A DNA stretch of 64,000 nt from Anolis sagrei (lineage: Eukaryota > Chordata > Lepidosauria > Squamata > Anolidae). Position numbers and translations under genes: made by a program. Positions 53,277 to 63,080 of the stretch are shown piece by piece. The notes beneath the pieces were generated by a model, which saw only the letters and a program-made list of their open reading frames with translations, had not been told where the DNA came from and made no database searches. The stretch's first letter is position 1. Each line of letters begins with the position of its first letter. The stretch is from positions 93,112,500 through 93,176,499 of the forward strand of contig NC_090034.1 in the NCBI RefSeq assembly GCF_037176765.1, read 5' to 3'.

Positions 53277-53334
53277 CTATACTGTTGCTGTAGAGAAATT
53301 CCAGAGGATACTGTTTTGGGTTTTGTTTTTTTAA

Positions 53335-53665
53335 GGAGATTAGAAACTTTAAGAATTTCCTAAAAATTAGTGGATGACCCAAACATTCAGAAACTTGGGA
53401 GGGGGGGAAGGCTTGCAGTGGTAAATGTGCCATCCAAGTGTGCCCATTTTTGTCCCAATAGCCCTAAAAATAATAAAAAGGGGAGCCTCAGAAGTTCCCC
53501 CATTACTGCCAATGGGCTGAATCTTCCCGGAGCGAAAATAGAACTTCTGTCTGATGGACCTGAGAAATCATATTTTCCCCTTCCAATTTTGGGAATTTCC
53601 CCAAAAAATGGAACTCCTCGAAAAATGAGACCAAAAATGGAATGGATTTTTGACAATTCACACAT
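53335..53665. repeat. Unclassified repeat related to 1020-2260 and 55215-56785
   Basis: Blocks such as GGATGACCCAAACATTCAG, GTAAATGTGCCATCC, CCCAATAGCCCTA and GGGGAGCCTCAGAAGTTCCC recur at 56490-56640. An 'ATTCACACATCCCTAG' terminus resembles the CACACAGCCCTAG end at 56785. Confidence 0.5.
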
Positions 53666-53848
53666 CCCTAGTTGTTACACAGTGGCATACCTCTGTTTAT
53701 CATTGTAAACTTTTATTTTTGCTGAAGTAAGCTTTGAACATGTTTTACATGACTACATAAAACACAATTATACCAAGAAGAAAATGAATGTCCAACTGTT
53801 CTTAGAGCAATAAACTCCCCAAAAGCAGATAGAAAATGGTGTGAACTT

Positions 53849-53849
53849 C

Positions 53850-53883
<34 letters not shown>

Positions 53884-54055
53884 CTTTATTTATACCCCGC
53901 CACTATCTCCACAAAGGGGACTCGGGGTGGCTTACTTGAGGCCAAGCCCAATAATACAATTACAATAAAATGAATACAAAACAGCAAAAATAACAACGCA
54001 ATAAAATAAGGCAATAACATAAGTGAACATAAGAACATAACAGAGCAGTGCAAGG
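53849..54055 (-). mobile_element. (ATT)n and antisense L2 3' tail abutting the GPCR 2 stop codon
   Basis: (ATT)n at 53849-53880, then TTTATTTATACCCCGCCAC, AGGGGACTCGGGGTGGCTTAC and GGCCAAGCCCAATAATAC. On the minus strand this supplies AATAAA (53889-53884), about 170 bp after the receptor stop. The repeat reaches to within a few bases of the stop codon. Confidence 0.75.
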
Positions 54056-55102
54056 CTACTTCTTGGCAAAGCCATGTTTTGAGTTCCCTTGAGCTCCAAA
54101 CTGATGTTGCTGTTGGTCGTCTCCAGCTGCCATGTTTGCATTGTCAACAAATAAGAAAGGAACATCTGCAAAATCTCTCTGAAGCAGAGTGACAATGGAT
54201 GTCTTGAAGACCTGTTGGAATTTCTGTCCAACAAAAAGATAAAGACTGGAGGTGAAACAGAAATTGAAACACAGGCCAGCCCTCATAACTACACTTAGAA
54301 AAAGATGTATTCCATCAGGAAGTTCGCCCAATAGCCGAGAAGCATAGTAGAGATGGTATGGAAGCCAACAGATGAAAAACGATAGCACTGATGTGATGAG
54401 GATTTTAAATGTTTTCCTATATTTTCCCACTAATCTTCTTTTCTTAATTTCTTGTCCAATCTTATAGTAACATCCTGCTATAATTAAGAAAGGAAGCAGG
54501 AAGGCCAATAGGAATCGTATGACAAAGAGAACCAACCGAATGCGATATGCCAGTGCATCTCTTTCTGTTTTTTCTGCATCAAGAAAAAATGTGTAATTAT
54601 TTTCACATATGATCCTTCCATTTGTTCCCTCATGAGTCTCCCGAAAAATCAGGTATGGGACACTGAAGACTAAAGAAACAAGCCATGTTCCTGCAATGAT
54701 TCGTTGGGCCCTGGATATTGTGCGGTTGTGCTGGGACCAAATGGGATGGCATATCGTGAAGTAGCGATCCAGGCTTATGATGGTGAGGATAAATACCTCA
54801 AAAAATATTCCTAGTGAACCGAGAGCATTGAGAACCTTGCACAGAACCTTACCAAAGATCCAGTGAAATCCAAGGAGGCCGTGCACAGCAAAAAAGGGCA
54901 TGATGGAACTGACTATTAAGAAGATAAGAAGTAGGTGACGAAACCAGAGGATATTCACTGTGCTCTTCATCCTTACCACCAGCACCCAGAGAAACAGTCC
55001 ATTTATGGTTGTGCCAACTAGGAAAGATACCAACAAAAAGACAGTAATGATAACATTGGTGGGGTTTATGGCAATTGGAGAGTAAGTGGTGTTCATTCCC
55101 AT
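54056..55102 (-). CDS. GPR33/FPR-like chemoattractant G-protein-coupled receptor 2
   Basis: A 348-aa seven-pass receptor. The open frame extends 42 codons further upstream (to 55228), but a polypyrimidine tract and AG (55146-55145) mark a splice acceptor, so I start at the first in-frame ATG of the exon, 55102 (MGMNTTYSP; another ATG at 55096). A short out-of-frame ATG lies at 55140. Landmarks: sequon NTT, GTTINGLFLWVLVVRMKSTVN, VLCK in TM3, DRY with FTICHPIWSQHNRT, SVPYLIFRETHEG, ECL2 IICENNY, CWLPYHLYYA in TM6 and TSSLYLFVGQKFQQVFK in TM7, where NPxxY is replaced by TSSLY. The YLIFRETH and CxNNY blocks point to GPR33. The tail is Q-, N- and D-rich. It is more diverged from receptor 1 than a recent duplicate would be. 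Likely Gi-coupled on leukocytes (family inference). Confidence 0.88.
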   Translation of the reverse strand: MGMNTTYSPIAINPTNVIITVFLLVSFLVGTTINGLFLWVLVVRMKSTVNILWFRHLLLIFLIVSSIMPFFAVHGLLGFHWIFGKVLCKVLNALGSLGIFFEVFILTIISLDRYFTICHPIWSQHNRTISRAQRIIAGTWLVSLVFSVPYLIFRETHEGTNGRIICENNYTFFLDAEKTERDALAYRIRLVLFVIRFLLAFLLPFLIIAGCYYKIGQEIKKRRLVGKYRKTFKILITSVLSFFICWLPYHLYYASRLLGELPDGIHLFLSVVMRAGLCFNFCFTSSLYLFVGQKFQQVFKTSIVTLLQRDFADVPFLFVDNANMAAGDDQQQHQFGAQGNSKHGFAKK

Positions 55103-55214
55103 CTCTGAAATGTTTGCCACAAAGATGTCTATGCTCTCATTGCCCTGGAAGAAAATGGAAAGAAACAAAATGGTAACAAGTGAAATGACAAGAGAAAAAA
55201 AATAGAAGCAATTA

Positions 55215-56785
55215 CTAGGGCTGTTCAAAATTATGTTTGAAGTTCACTGGTTTTAATTCACTGTTATATGCTCTTTTAATAAAAAAAAATCCGTGCCAGG
55301 AGCAACTTGAGACACAAGTCGCTTGTGGTTTGTGTCTGAGAGAATTGGCTGTCTACAAAGATGTTGCCCAGGGGACGCCCGGATGTTTTGATGTTTTACC
55401 ATCTTTGTGCGAGGCTTCTCTCATGTCCCCACATGGAGAGCTGGAGCTGATAGAGGGAGCTCATCCACACTTTCCCTGGGTTCGAACCTCTGACCTGTTG
55501 GTCTTCAGTCCTGCCGGCACAAGGGTTTGTCCATTGCACCAACTGGGAGCTCCGTTTTAGTGATGTGGTGTATTTTAGTGATGTGATGTATTTTATATTT
55601 TGTGAGGCATCAAATTTTGCCAGTTACTTGTTGTGAACCGCTTGAGTCCTTGGGGGTTGCAGAAAGTGGTATATAAATGAAATAAATAAACACATACATA
55701 CATAATTATTGTTAGTCCTTGTAAATCAGATCAAATTTGTTAAATTCATACTTATGGCGTGATATTGGACACATGGGCATGACCCATGCCAAAAACTTAA
55801 GAACTGAAACTTATCCAATATTTTTTATTAGAATTTTGAAAATATTGGAAGCCTCCCAAAGTCAGCTTCATTATCGGTGAAAGCAAGCAAAGCAAAGTCA
55901 ATAAGGCTACCATTTGTCTTTAAATTAATGGCCTTTCTCCATTAGGAGAGGGAAAGCAGCAGGGAGAAAGCAGAGTTTGTTGAGAAAGAGACTGAGAAAA
56001 CACAGAATTCTGAGAAATTTAGTTTGGGAAGATGAGGAGCCCTAGGCTCAAGAATTCAAAAGGCCCTGCCCTAAACTACATTTCCCAGAATTCTGCTCAG
56101 CATCAGAAAGACCCAATCAGAGAGAGAGATTTGTCCCTCCATAGCAACAGCCAGCCATAGTTCCAATAAATTGTTGAATCTGCAAAGAGGAGGACTGACT
56201 GATACTTCTAGTAAATACATCTCTGTATATTAGGAAAGAAATTCCTCAATGAAAGTTATATTGGATAAGATGAGAGGCATTCAATAAGATAGCTTTTGTG
56301 GCTTTCTTTTCTTTTTCTTTTACAAAAAATGGTCAAAACTTTTTTTAAAAATCCCTAAAATCAGTAGAAGTATGAATATTTCTGAAATTTGGGGGGAATG
56401 ATTCCTTGTTATCTTGCATCATTGCACAGAAAACTGAAGGAAATAACTCTTGTAGTTTTTTTAAATGTTTATAAAAAATTTGAAAATTCCTCAAAAGTCC
56501 ATGGATAAGTGAAACATTCTGAAACTTGATAGACTAACAATAGTAAATGTGTTCTCCCATCATAACAAGTTTCACCCTAATAGCTGTACAAATGAGGGAG
56601 AAAGGAGCCCCTGAATTTTTCCCACTTGAACAGTTACTATAACAAAAAGTAACAAAATTTCATTATTATAGTAACAAAATTTTAACTAAACAATACTTTA
56701 GAAACACTTTAGAAACAAAACACCAACACCTCCTAACTTTATAATGTGTTTTTAAACTTTTTTTCATCAATCACACAGCCCTAGG
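55215..56785. mobile_element. DNA-transposon-like element with nested SINE and L2 tail
   Basis: The ends CTAGGGCTGTTCAAAA and TCACACAGCCCTAG form inverted termini. Internal sequence 55880-56780 is an inverted relative of 1020-2260. A Sauria SINE (55275-55556, minus) and an L2-like tail (about 55557-55690, plus) lie inside. No transposase was found and a target duplication is not clear. Confidence 0.55.
55275..55556 (-). mobile_element. Sauria SINE, antisense
   Basis: GTGCCAGGAGCAACTTGAG, CAGGGGACGCCCGGATG, GGTTCGAACCTCTGACC and CAACTGGGAGCTCC, the reverse complement of the family body and tRNA head. Confidence 0.93.
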
Positions 56786-56789
56786 TTAC

Positions 56790-57220
56790 TGGCTGAGCGG
56801 GGAAAATGTAATTATGGGAATGGGGAAAAGTGGCATTCTAGGTGATATCTGAACTTTGTGGAGAGAGGCCTAAAGATAATTGCTAGCCCCAACCACTGTA
56901 GAATTAAATTCTGGTTGGTAACAATATGTAGACTCCAGCCAGTGTCCTAGACTTGACAACTGCCCGTATATTTAGAGCAAGCTTCAGCACCTGGATAGCT
57001 TTCATAGCACTTGGATGTTCTGCTTACAGCTGGGAGACTCTGAAGAAAGCCATAGTTAAAAATCAAATACCCGGCAGCATCAGAGCGGGTAGAAACATAT
57101 TATATGCACACATACAAGCACAACAAAACAGCCAAGTAGACAGGTCTAAAATAAGTGGGGAAATTCAGAAATCACTGACTGCACAACACCTTCAAAAGAT
57201 GCTTCCCAAGTTTTGACTTA
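56790..57220. other. Intergenic, nothing recognised
   Basis: A short frame at 56953-57216 has no recognisable domain and I do not call it a gene. Confidence 0.4.
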
Positions 57221-57221
57221 A

Positions 57222-57975
57222 CATTTATTTATTTATTTATTTATTTAAAACATTTATATTCCGCCCTTCTCACCCCGAAGGTGACTCAGGGTGGAGCACA
57301 GCATATACACGGCAAACATTCAATGCCAGGACACAAATTCACATACAATACATAAACATTAAAAACAGTTATCAAAATATTAAAATACACCATTTAAAAC
57401 CGTCCTAGTCATCCGCATCAGATCAATTGGCCCGGTCATCTTTCCTATTGCCACTTTATTGCCCTGTCCCGAAAGCTTGGTCCCACAGCCAAGTTTTACC
57501 ATCCTTCTAAAGGACAGGAGGGAGGGGGCCAACCTGATCTCACCAGGAAGGGAGTTCCATACAGGGAGCAATTACCGAGAAGGCCCTGTTTCTCATCCCT
57601 ACCCATTGTGTCTGTGACAATAGTGGGACGGAAAGCAGGGCCTCCCCAGAGGATCTTAATCTCTGTGATGGTTCATAGGGGGAGATGCGTTCAGACAGGT
57701 AATTTGGGCTAAGGCCGTTTAGGATTTATAGGCCAAAGCCAGCACTTTGAATTGTGCCCGGTAGCAAACTGACAGCCAGTGGAGCTGGCATAACATGGGA
57801 GTTGTATGCTCCCTGTATGCCACCTCAGTTATTAACCTGGCTGCCTCTTGTTGGACTATTTGAAGCTTCCGAGAAGTCTTCAAAGGCAACCCCACATAGA
57901 ATGCATTGCAGTAGTCTATCCTAGATGTAACGAGAGCCTGGACCACCGTGGCCAAGTCTGACTTCCCAAGGTACA
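57222..57975 (-). mobile_element. L2 LINE 3' portion, antisense
   Basis: (TTTA)n at 57222, CCGCCCTTCTCACCCCGAAGG, then the minus-strand peptides [19 protein letters not shown] and [37 protein letters not shown], all matching the L2 at 45404-46990. It is 5'-truncated and its frame is broken. Confidence 0.9.
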
Positions 57976-58419
57976 TCTGCAATAGAAATATATAGAAGTC
58001 TATTTCAACTTCTACCAGCTCCAAACCATTTCCGTTCCCACTTGCACTTTCTGGATAATAACCACTTCCCGTGTAATTATGGTTATTATATCCCAAAGAT
58101 GGATGGATATGGAAAATAAATTTGAGGCAGAAGCAAATAATGGGAAGGAAAGGGGGCTAGGAAAACCCAGAAAAAAATAGAGTAAATAGAATCACTTTTC
58201 CTTTGAGAGATGGAAACCAAGACTGATGAACTCTATTGCCAATAACACCTCACACTATTTAAGCACTGATCCTTACCCCTGCCTTTTGACCACCTCAATA
58301 TCTTATGCTGCATATCTATGAATATCAATAAATATAATCTCAGAAAGGTTTAAACAACAGGAATGATACATTCCCACCCCTCTTCAGACAAGCCCCACTC
58401 ACATAATTGCCTTGATCGA
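57976..58419. other. Intergenic, nothing recognised
   Basis: No repeat or gene landmark seen. Confidence 0.4.
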
Positions 58420-58790
58420 GTGATCTGGAAATGGTAGCTCTCATCCTTTTCTGCCTTGCAATTCAGCCTGCGAGAAAGGAAAATAGCATCTGTGAGATTG
58501 TGAAAAAGTTTAGTGGAAAATGAAAAGTATTGTCATGGTGCAAATTACTTACCCATGAAAACCACTTCCTGATTTACAACTATGTGGAATTGTGGTTCTG
58601 TTTTTGCATTTCCCAAATTGATCTTTACTATTCTCAGCAAAACGCCTGCGCTAACATCTCAAGAGTCTTGGTTGATGTGTACAGGAGATAATTTTGCTCT
58701 TGCGTGCACTTGCTAATGATATTATCTCCCAAGTGAAGTCAGGCTGGCTTCATCATAAATGCACCTCTGACTGATGGCCAAAACCCTTAT
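58420..58790 (-). promoter_or_regulatory. Candidate 5'-UTR exon / promoter block of GPCR 2
   Basis: Paralogous to 11395-11790. On the minus strand a good splice donor (CATGG|GTAAGTAA) lies at 58552-58551. An exon upstream of it would join the acceptor at 55145. Such a non-coding first exon followed by a single coding exon is usual for chemoattractant receptors. Confidence 0.45.
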
Positions 58791-58897
58791 CAGTTCCTAT
58801 GTTCTTTTGGTTTTATAAGTGGCCTTTAAATAGTTTTAAATTTGTTTGGGAAAATGTTTTTAGCTGATTTTAGGATGTCTATTTGGGAGACATGGTG

Positions 58898-59161
58898 ATT
58901 TTTTTTTTCATATCAGAAGCAACTTGAGAAACTGCAAGTCGCTTCTAGTCAGGAGCAACTTGAGAAACTGCAAGTGTGAGGGAATTAGCCATCTCCAAGG
59001 ATATTGGGGATGCCCGAATGTTTTGCCATCATGTCCCCACATGAGAAGCTGGAGCTGACAGACAGGAGCTCACCCAACTCCCTGGATTTGAAGTGCTGAC
59101 CTTTCGGTCAGTGGTCCTGCCAGTGCAAGGGTTTAACCAATAGTGCCACCGGGGGCTCCAC
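58898..59161 (-). mobile_element. Sauria SINE, antisense
   Basis: CAACTTGAGAAACTGCAAGTCGC, CATGTCCCCACATGAGAAGC, GGTTTAACCAATAGTGCCACC and GGGGGCTCC. The 3' part contains a short internal duplication (AGGAGCAACTTGAGAAACTG). Confidence 0.92.
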
Positions 59162-59211
59162 CATAGTGATAAAGGAGCCCAATAAAAATAAACCTTGTTG
59201 TCTTGGTTTTT

Positions 59212-60160
59212 AGGCATGTTCCTGGGGTTCTGAACAGGGTATAGGGTTACAGCCTGTGCTGGATGGGGTCGCACTCCCCTTGAAGGCGCAGGTTCGCAGC
59301 TTGGGTGTGACCCTGGATTCATCGTTGAGCCTGGATCCCCAGGTTTCAGCAGTGACCAGGGGAGCATTTGCACAGCTCAGGCTCGTGCGCCAGCTGCGCC
59401 CGTACCTCGGGAAGTCTGACTTGGCCACGGTAGTACACGCTCTGGTCACATCCCTCCTTGACTACTGCAACGCTCTCTACGTGGGGCTGCCCTTGAAGAC
59501 GGCCCGGAAGCTCCAGCTAGTCCAGCGCGTGGCAACCATGTTACTAACAGGAGCGGGACGCAGGGAGCACACAACACCCTTGTTGTTCCAGCTTCACTGG
59601 CTGCCAATCTGCTACCGGGCCCAATTCAAGGTGCTGGTGTTGGCCTACAAAGCCCTAAACGGTTCCGGCCCAAAATACCTGTCTGACCGCATCTCGGCCT
59701 ATGAGCCCACGAGGACTTTGAGATTGTCTGGGGAGGCCCTTCTCTCAATCCCGCCTGCCTCACAGGCACGCCTGGCGGGGACGAGGGATAGGGCCTTCTC
59801 GGTGGTGCCCCCCCGGCTGTGGAACGCCCTCCCTGTAGACATCAGACAGGCGCCCTCCCTTATGACTTTCCGCAAGAGACTAAAGACGTGGTTGTTTGAG
59901 AAGGCGTTTGACTAAGTGCTACAACAATTGGCAATGATAATTGGAACGGAATATGGATAACGAGATTGGATTGTGATTCTATGATGAGACGTCGCAAATG
60001 ATTTAGTGTAATTGTATTATTGATAGTGATGTTGTTATTGTTGTTTGTGATATTGCCTTTATTGTAAATTGTTTTTATATGTTGTACACCGCCGTGAGTC
60101 GCCCTAGGGCTGAGAACGGCGGTCTACAAGTGCAGTAAATAAATAAATAAATAATTCTTA
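59212..60160 (+). mobile_element. L2 LINE 3' portion, intact C-terminal frame
   Basis: 59256-59915 encodes 219 residues: [80 protein letters not shown] and FRKRLKTWLFEKAFD, the L2 C-terminus. Tail: CGCCGTGAGTCGCCCTAGGG, GAACGGCGGTCTACAAG, (AAAT)n. It differs enough from 45386-47275 to be a separate subfamily. Confidence 0.93.
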
Positions 60161-60439
60161 TTCAGAAAATTGCATTGGATAGACCACATTGGCTCTAATT
60201 TCTTAGATAAGGTTATCATGATTTTCTATGAGAGAGCAGATAGCGACTGGTAGATGGCATACATTCTGTATCTCAAAAACTAAAGCTGAAAGGGAGAACT
60301 GGTGCCATTTTTGGAATCAGAGTCAGTTATGCCAATAAACAGGGATAACATTTGAGGCACCAAAATGTATATTGGCCAGAGTAATCAATTAACAAATGCT
60401 TGTAATAGCAGTACCCAATTAATAATAATGACCAGCATT
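60161..60439. other. Intergenic, nothing recognised
   Basis: No gene or repeat landmark seen. Confidence 0.4.
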
Positions 60440-61410
60440 CTACATTGACTACTTAGTTAAACACACTCTGTTAAGTAACTTTCCCTGGCCTGAACACTCC
60501 CCAAACCTGAGAGAAATATCATTCACCCATTCTTGATCTGCATCTTCTCCCGCAGTGAGGGCATCGGTTTCCAGGTGGAAGGCAGTCTCGGTTGGGGATG
60601 GCTTGACACACCTTCCTCTTGGCAGGTTTCTCTCTTTTGCCCTCCATTCGTGCCTCTTCAAATTGTGCAGCACTGCTGGTCACAGCTGACCTCCAGCTGG
60701 AGCGCTCAAGGGCCAGGGCTTCCCAGTTCTCAGTGTCTATGCCAGAGTTTTTAAGGTTGACTTTGAGCTCATCTTTAAATCTCTTTTCCTGTCCTCCAAC
60801 ATTCCAATTTCTCTTCTTGAGTTCGGACTAGAGCAACTGCTTTGGGAGACGATGGTCGGGCATCCGGACAACATGGCCATTCAGTGGAGTTGATGGCGGA
60901 GGATCATCACTTCAATGCTGGTGGTCTTTGCTTCTTCCAGCATGCTGACATTTGTTTGCTTGTCTTCCCAAGGGATTTGCAGGATTTTTCGGAGGCAGCA
61001 TGGAACTCCTGGAACATGGAATCATTCCAGGAGTTGCGTGTGACGTCTGTAGACTGTCCATGTCTCGCAGGCATATAGCAGGGTTGAGAGAACAATAGCT
61101 TTATAAACAAGCACCTTGGTATACCTATGGATATCCTGGTCCTCAAACACTCTCTGCTTCATTCGGAAAAATGCTGCACTTGCAGAGCTCAGGCTTCATG
61201 CTTGCGTAAGTGGAAAGCATACACTTGTGTCTTGGCAGGGCTAGGCTTCATGTGGTTATCTTTGTAGTAGCTAGAGACATCTTTCAAGGCATTAGGAAGT
61301 TGGTTTTTGACTGTTTTGGTCTTTTGCTTGTGGTGTTAGGCCTAGGTCATCAACATATATAAAGCTCTTTGTGTGTGGTGGCTGTGGCTGATCATTAGTA
61401 AAGATGTTAA
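60440..61410 (-). mobile_element. LINE C-terminal fragment, antisense (R4/Dong- or RTE-like)
   Basis: The minus strand, with frame changes, yields a 'KAIVLSTLLYACETWTVYRR'-type block, then RKILQIPWEDKQTNVSMLEE, KTTSIEVMILRH, NGHVVRMPDHRL-like residues and LEDRKRDLKMNSKSTLKTL... ALALERSSW. This order belongs to the C-terminal end of a non-LTR retrotransposon. The clade is uncertain. Confidence 0.65.
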
Positions 61411-62071
61411 ACACCTTTAGTTAGTAAAGATCGTTAGTCAAGAGTTAAAGGGTTGGAATGATAGTGATGGACATGGTTTAAAATCATAGAAAAGGTTTCA
61501 CAATTATGACTTAGTGACTGTGAAGATGGAACCGTAATGAGTCAAGATGGCAAAAGAACATATATAACTCATATATGTTCATATATACTCAGGAGATTGC
61601 TTTTGTGTGAGCCAATTCGAATAGCAAAACTTTGCTCCCTCTTCTCCTGCTCCTCTCCAAGAAAAAAAAGACAATTTACAGACTATCCAAGTTCCTTAGC
61701 AAAACAAAACAAAAATTTACAGTCAGCCCTCAGCTTTCATTTCCATTTATTATTTTGGAGTTTGTAGCTTTGGCATTTTTGTCTTCTGTTGGATTTCCTT
61801 TGGGTGGCAGAGAAACATGGAATGATTCGTTAGCAGCTTTATTTATTACTTATTTTACCACTTGTCTCAACTAGAATGCTTCATAGTAAGAAGTTATACA
61901 AGGAATGTCATGTTTAAGACTTAGATTCCATATCATTGTGCATGTGTAGGTGAATACAAATATTCCAAAATCCAATAAATAAAACTTTAAATCCTAAAAT
62001 TTAAATCTCAAAATGTTTAATAAGGGATACTCAACCTAAAATTATTTTTTTTCAAGAATCTGAGGTGTGTT
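61411..62071. other. Intergenic, nothing recognised
   Basis: AT-rich; no gene or repeat landmark recognised. Confidence 0.4.
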
Positions 62072-62660
62072 GTGGCAGTAATAAAGTCCACAGATGTCTT
62101 TTGCTATGACATCCAAGGAAGTCTTGATACCTCTTTATTCTGCCTTGGTCAGACCACATCTGGAATACTGTGTCCAATTCTGGGCACCACAATTGAAGGG
62201 AGATATTGACAAGCTGGAATGTGTCCAGAGGATGGTGAATAAAATTATCAAAGGTCAGGAGAACAAGCTCTATGAGGAGCGGATTAAAGAGCTGGGCATG
62301 TTTAGTCTGAAGAAGAGAAGGCTGAAAGGAGACATGATAACAATGTGTAAATATGTGAGGGGAAGTCCAAGGGAGGAGGGAACAAGCTTGTTTTCTGCTG
62401 CCCTGGAGACTAGGACACAGAACAATGGCTTCAAACTACAGGAGATTCCACCTGAACATTAGGAAGAACTTCCTCACTGTGAGAGCTGTTCAGCAGTGGA
62501 ACTCTCTCTCTGCTCCAGAGTGTGGTGGAGGCTCCTTCTCTAAGTGGAGGCTGGATGGCCATCTGTCAGAGGTGCTTTGAATGCAATTTTCCCGCTTCTT
62601 GGCAAGCAGTTGGACTGGATGACCTATGAAGTCTCTTCCAACTCTATGATTCTATATATC
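62072..62660 (+). mobile_element. CR1 LINE 3' end
   Basis: The frame 62094-62462 encodes KEVLIPLYSALVRPHLEYCV, QFWAPQLKGDIDKLECVQRM, YEERIKELGMFSLKKRRLKG, the CR1 C-terminus. The 3' UTR (CAGCAGTGGAACTCTCTC, TGGATGGCCATCTGTCAGAGG, TTGGACTGGATGACC) ends in TCTATGATTCTATATATCT, the CR1 terminal repeat. Confidence 0.95.
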
Positions 62661-62767
62661 TGTGCTAATATTTAAAAGAGGAAGCTTATCTTGGGCAGAG
62701 TGGAAATCCAAATTCCACCCATCCAAGGCACATTTAGTTTTCTCCTATTCTTTGTTTATATAAATAA

Positions 62768-63080
62768 TAGAGTCTCACTTATCCAACCTTCGCTTAGCCA
62801 GTGTTCTGCATTATCCAATACAGTCTAGGGTGGGAGAAAGAAAGAATCCTTGTCTGTTTTGGTGCTAAATTCGTAAATACCGTAATTACTACATAACATT
62901 ACCATGTATTGAACTGCTTTTTCGGTCAATTTCTTGTAAAACATGATTTTTGGTACTCAATTTGTAAAATCATAATGGAATCATGATGGAATGGAAATTT
63001 GATGTTTAATAGGCTTTTCCTTAATCCTTCCTTATTCAACATTCCACTGGACCGTTTATGTTGGATAAGTGAGACTCTGC
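62768..63080. mobile_element. Tigger/pogo-like MITE
   Basis: The inverted ends AGTCTCACTTATCCAAC (62770-62786) and GTTGGATAAGTGAGACT (63060-63076) carry the pogo/Tigger consensus. The middle (CGTAAATACCGTAATTACTAC) is non-coding. TA-rich flanks fit a TA duplication. Confidence 0.85.

Noticed and set aside
55103-55228. N-terminal 42-residue extension of GPCR 2 (a signal-peptide-like hydrophobic run)
   Set aside because: It reads through a polypyrimidine tract and AG acceptor, so it is intron sequence. The start at 55102 fits the family length.
56953-57216. 87-aa frame starting MTTARIFRASFSTW
   Set aside because: No recognisable domain, no splice or promoter context, not seen elsewhere in the window.
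59256-59915. 219-aa frame as a host gene
   Set aside because: C-terminus of a second L2 copy.
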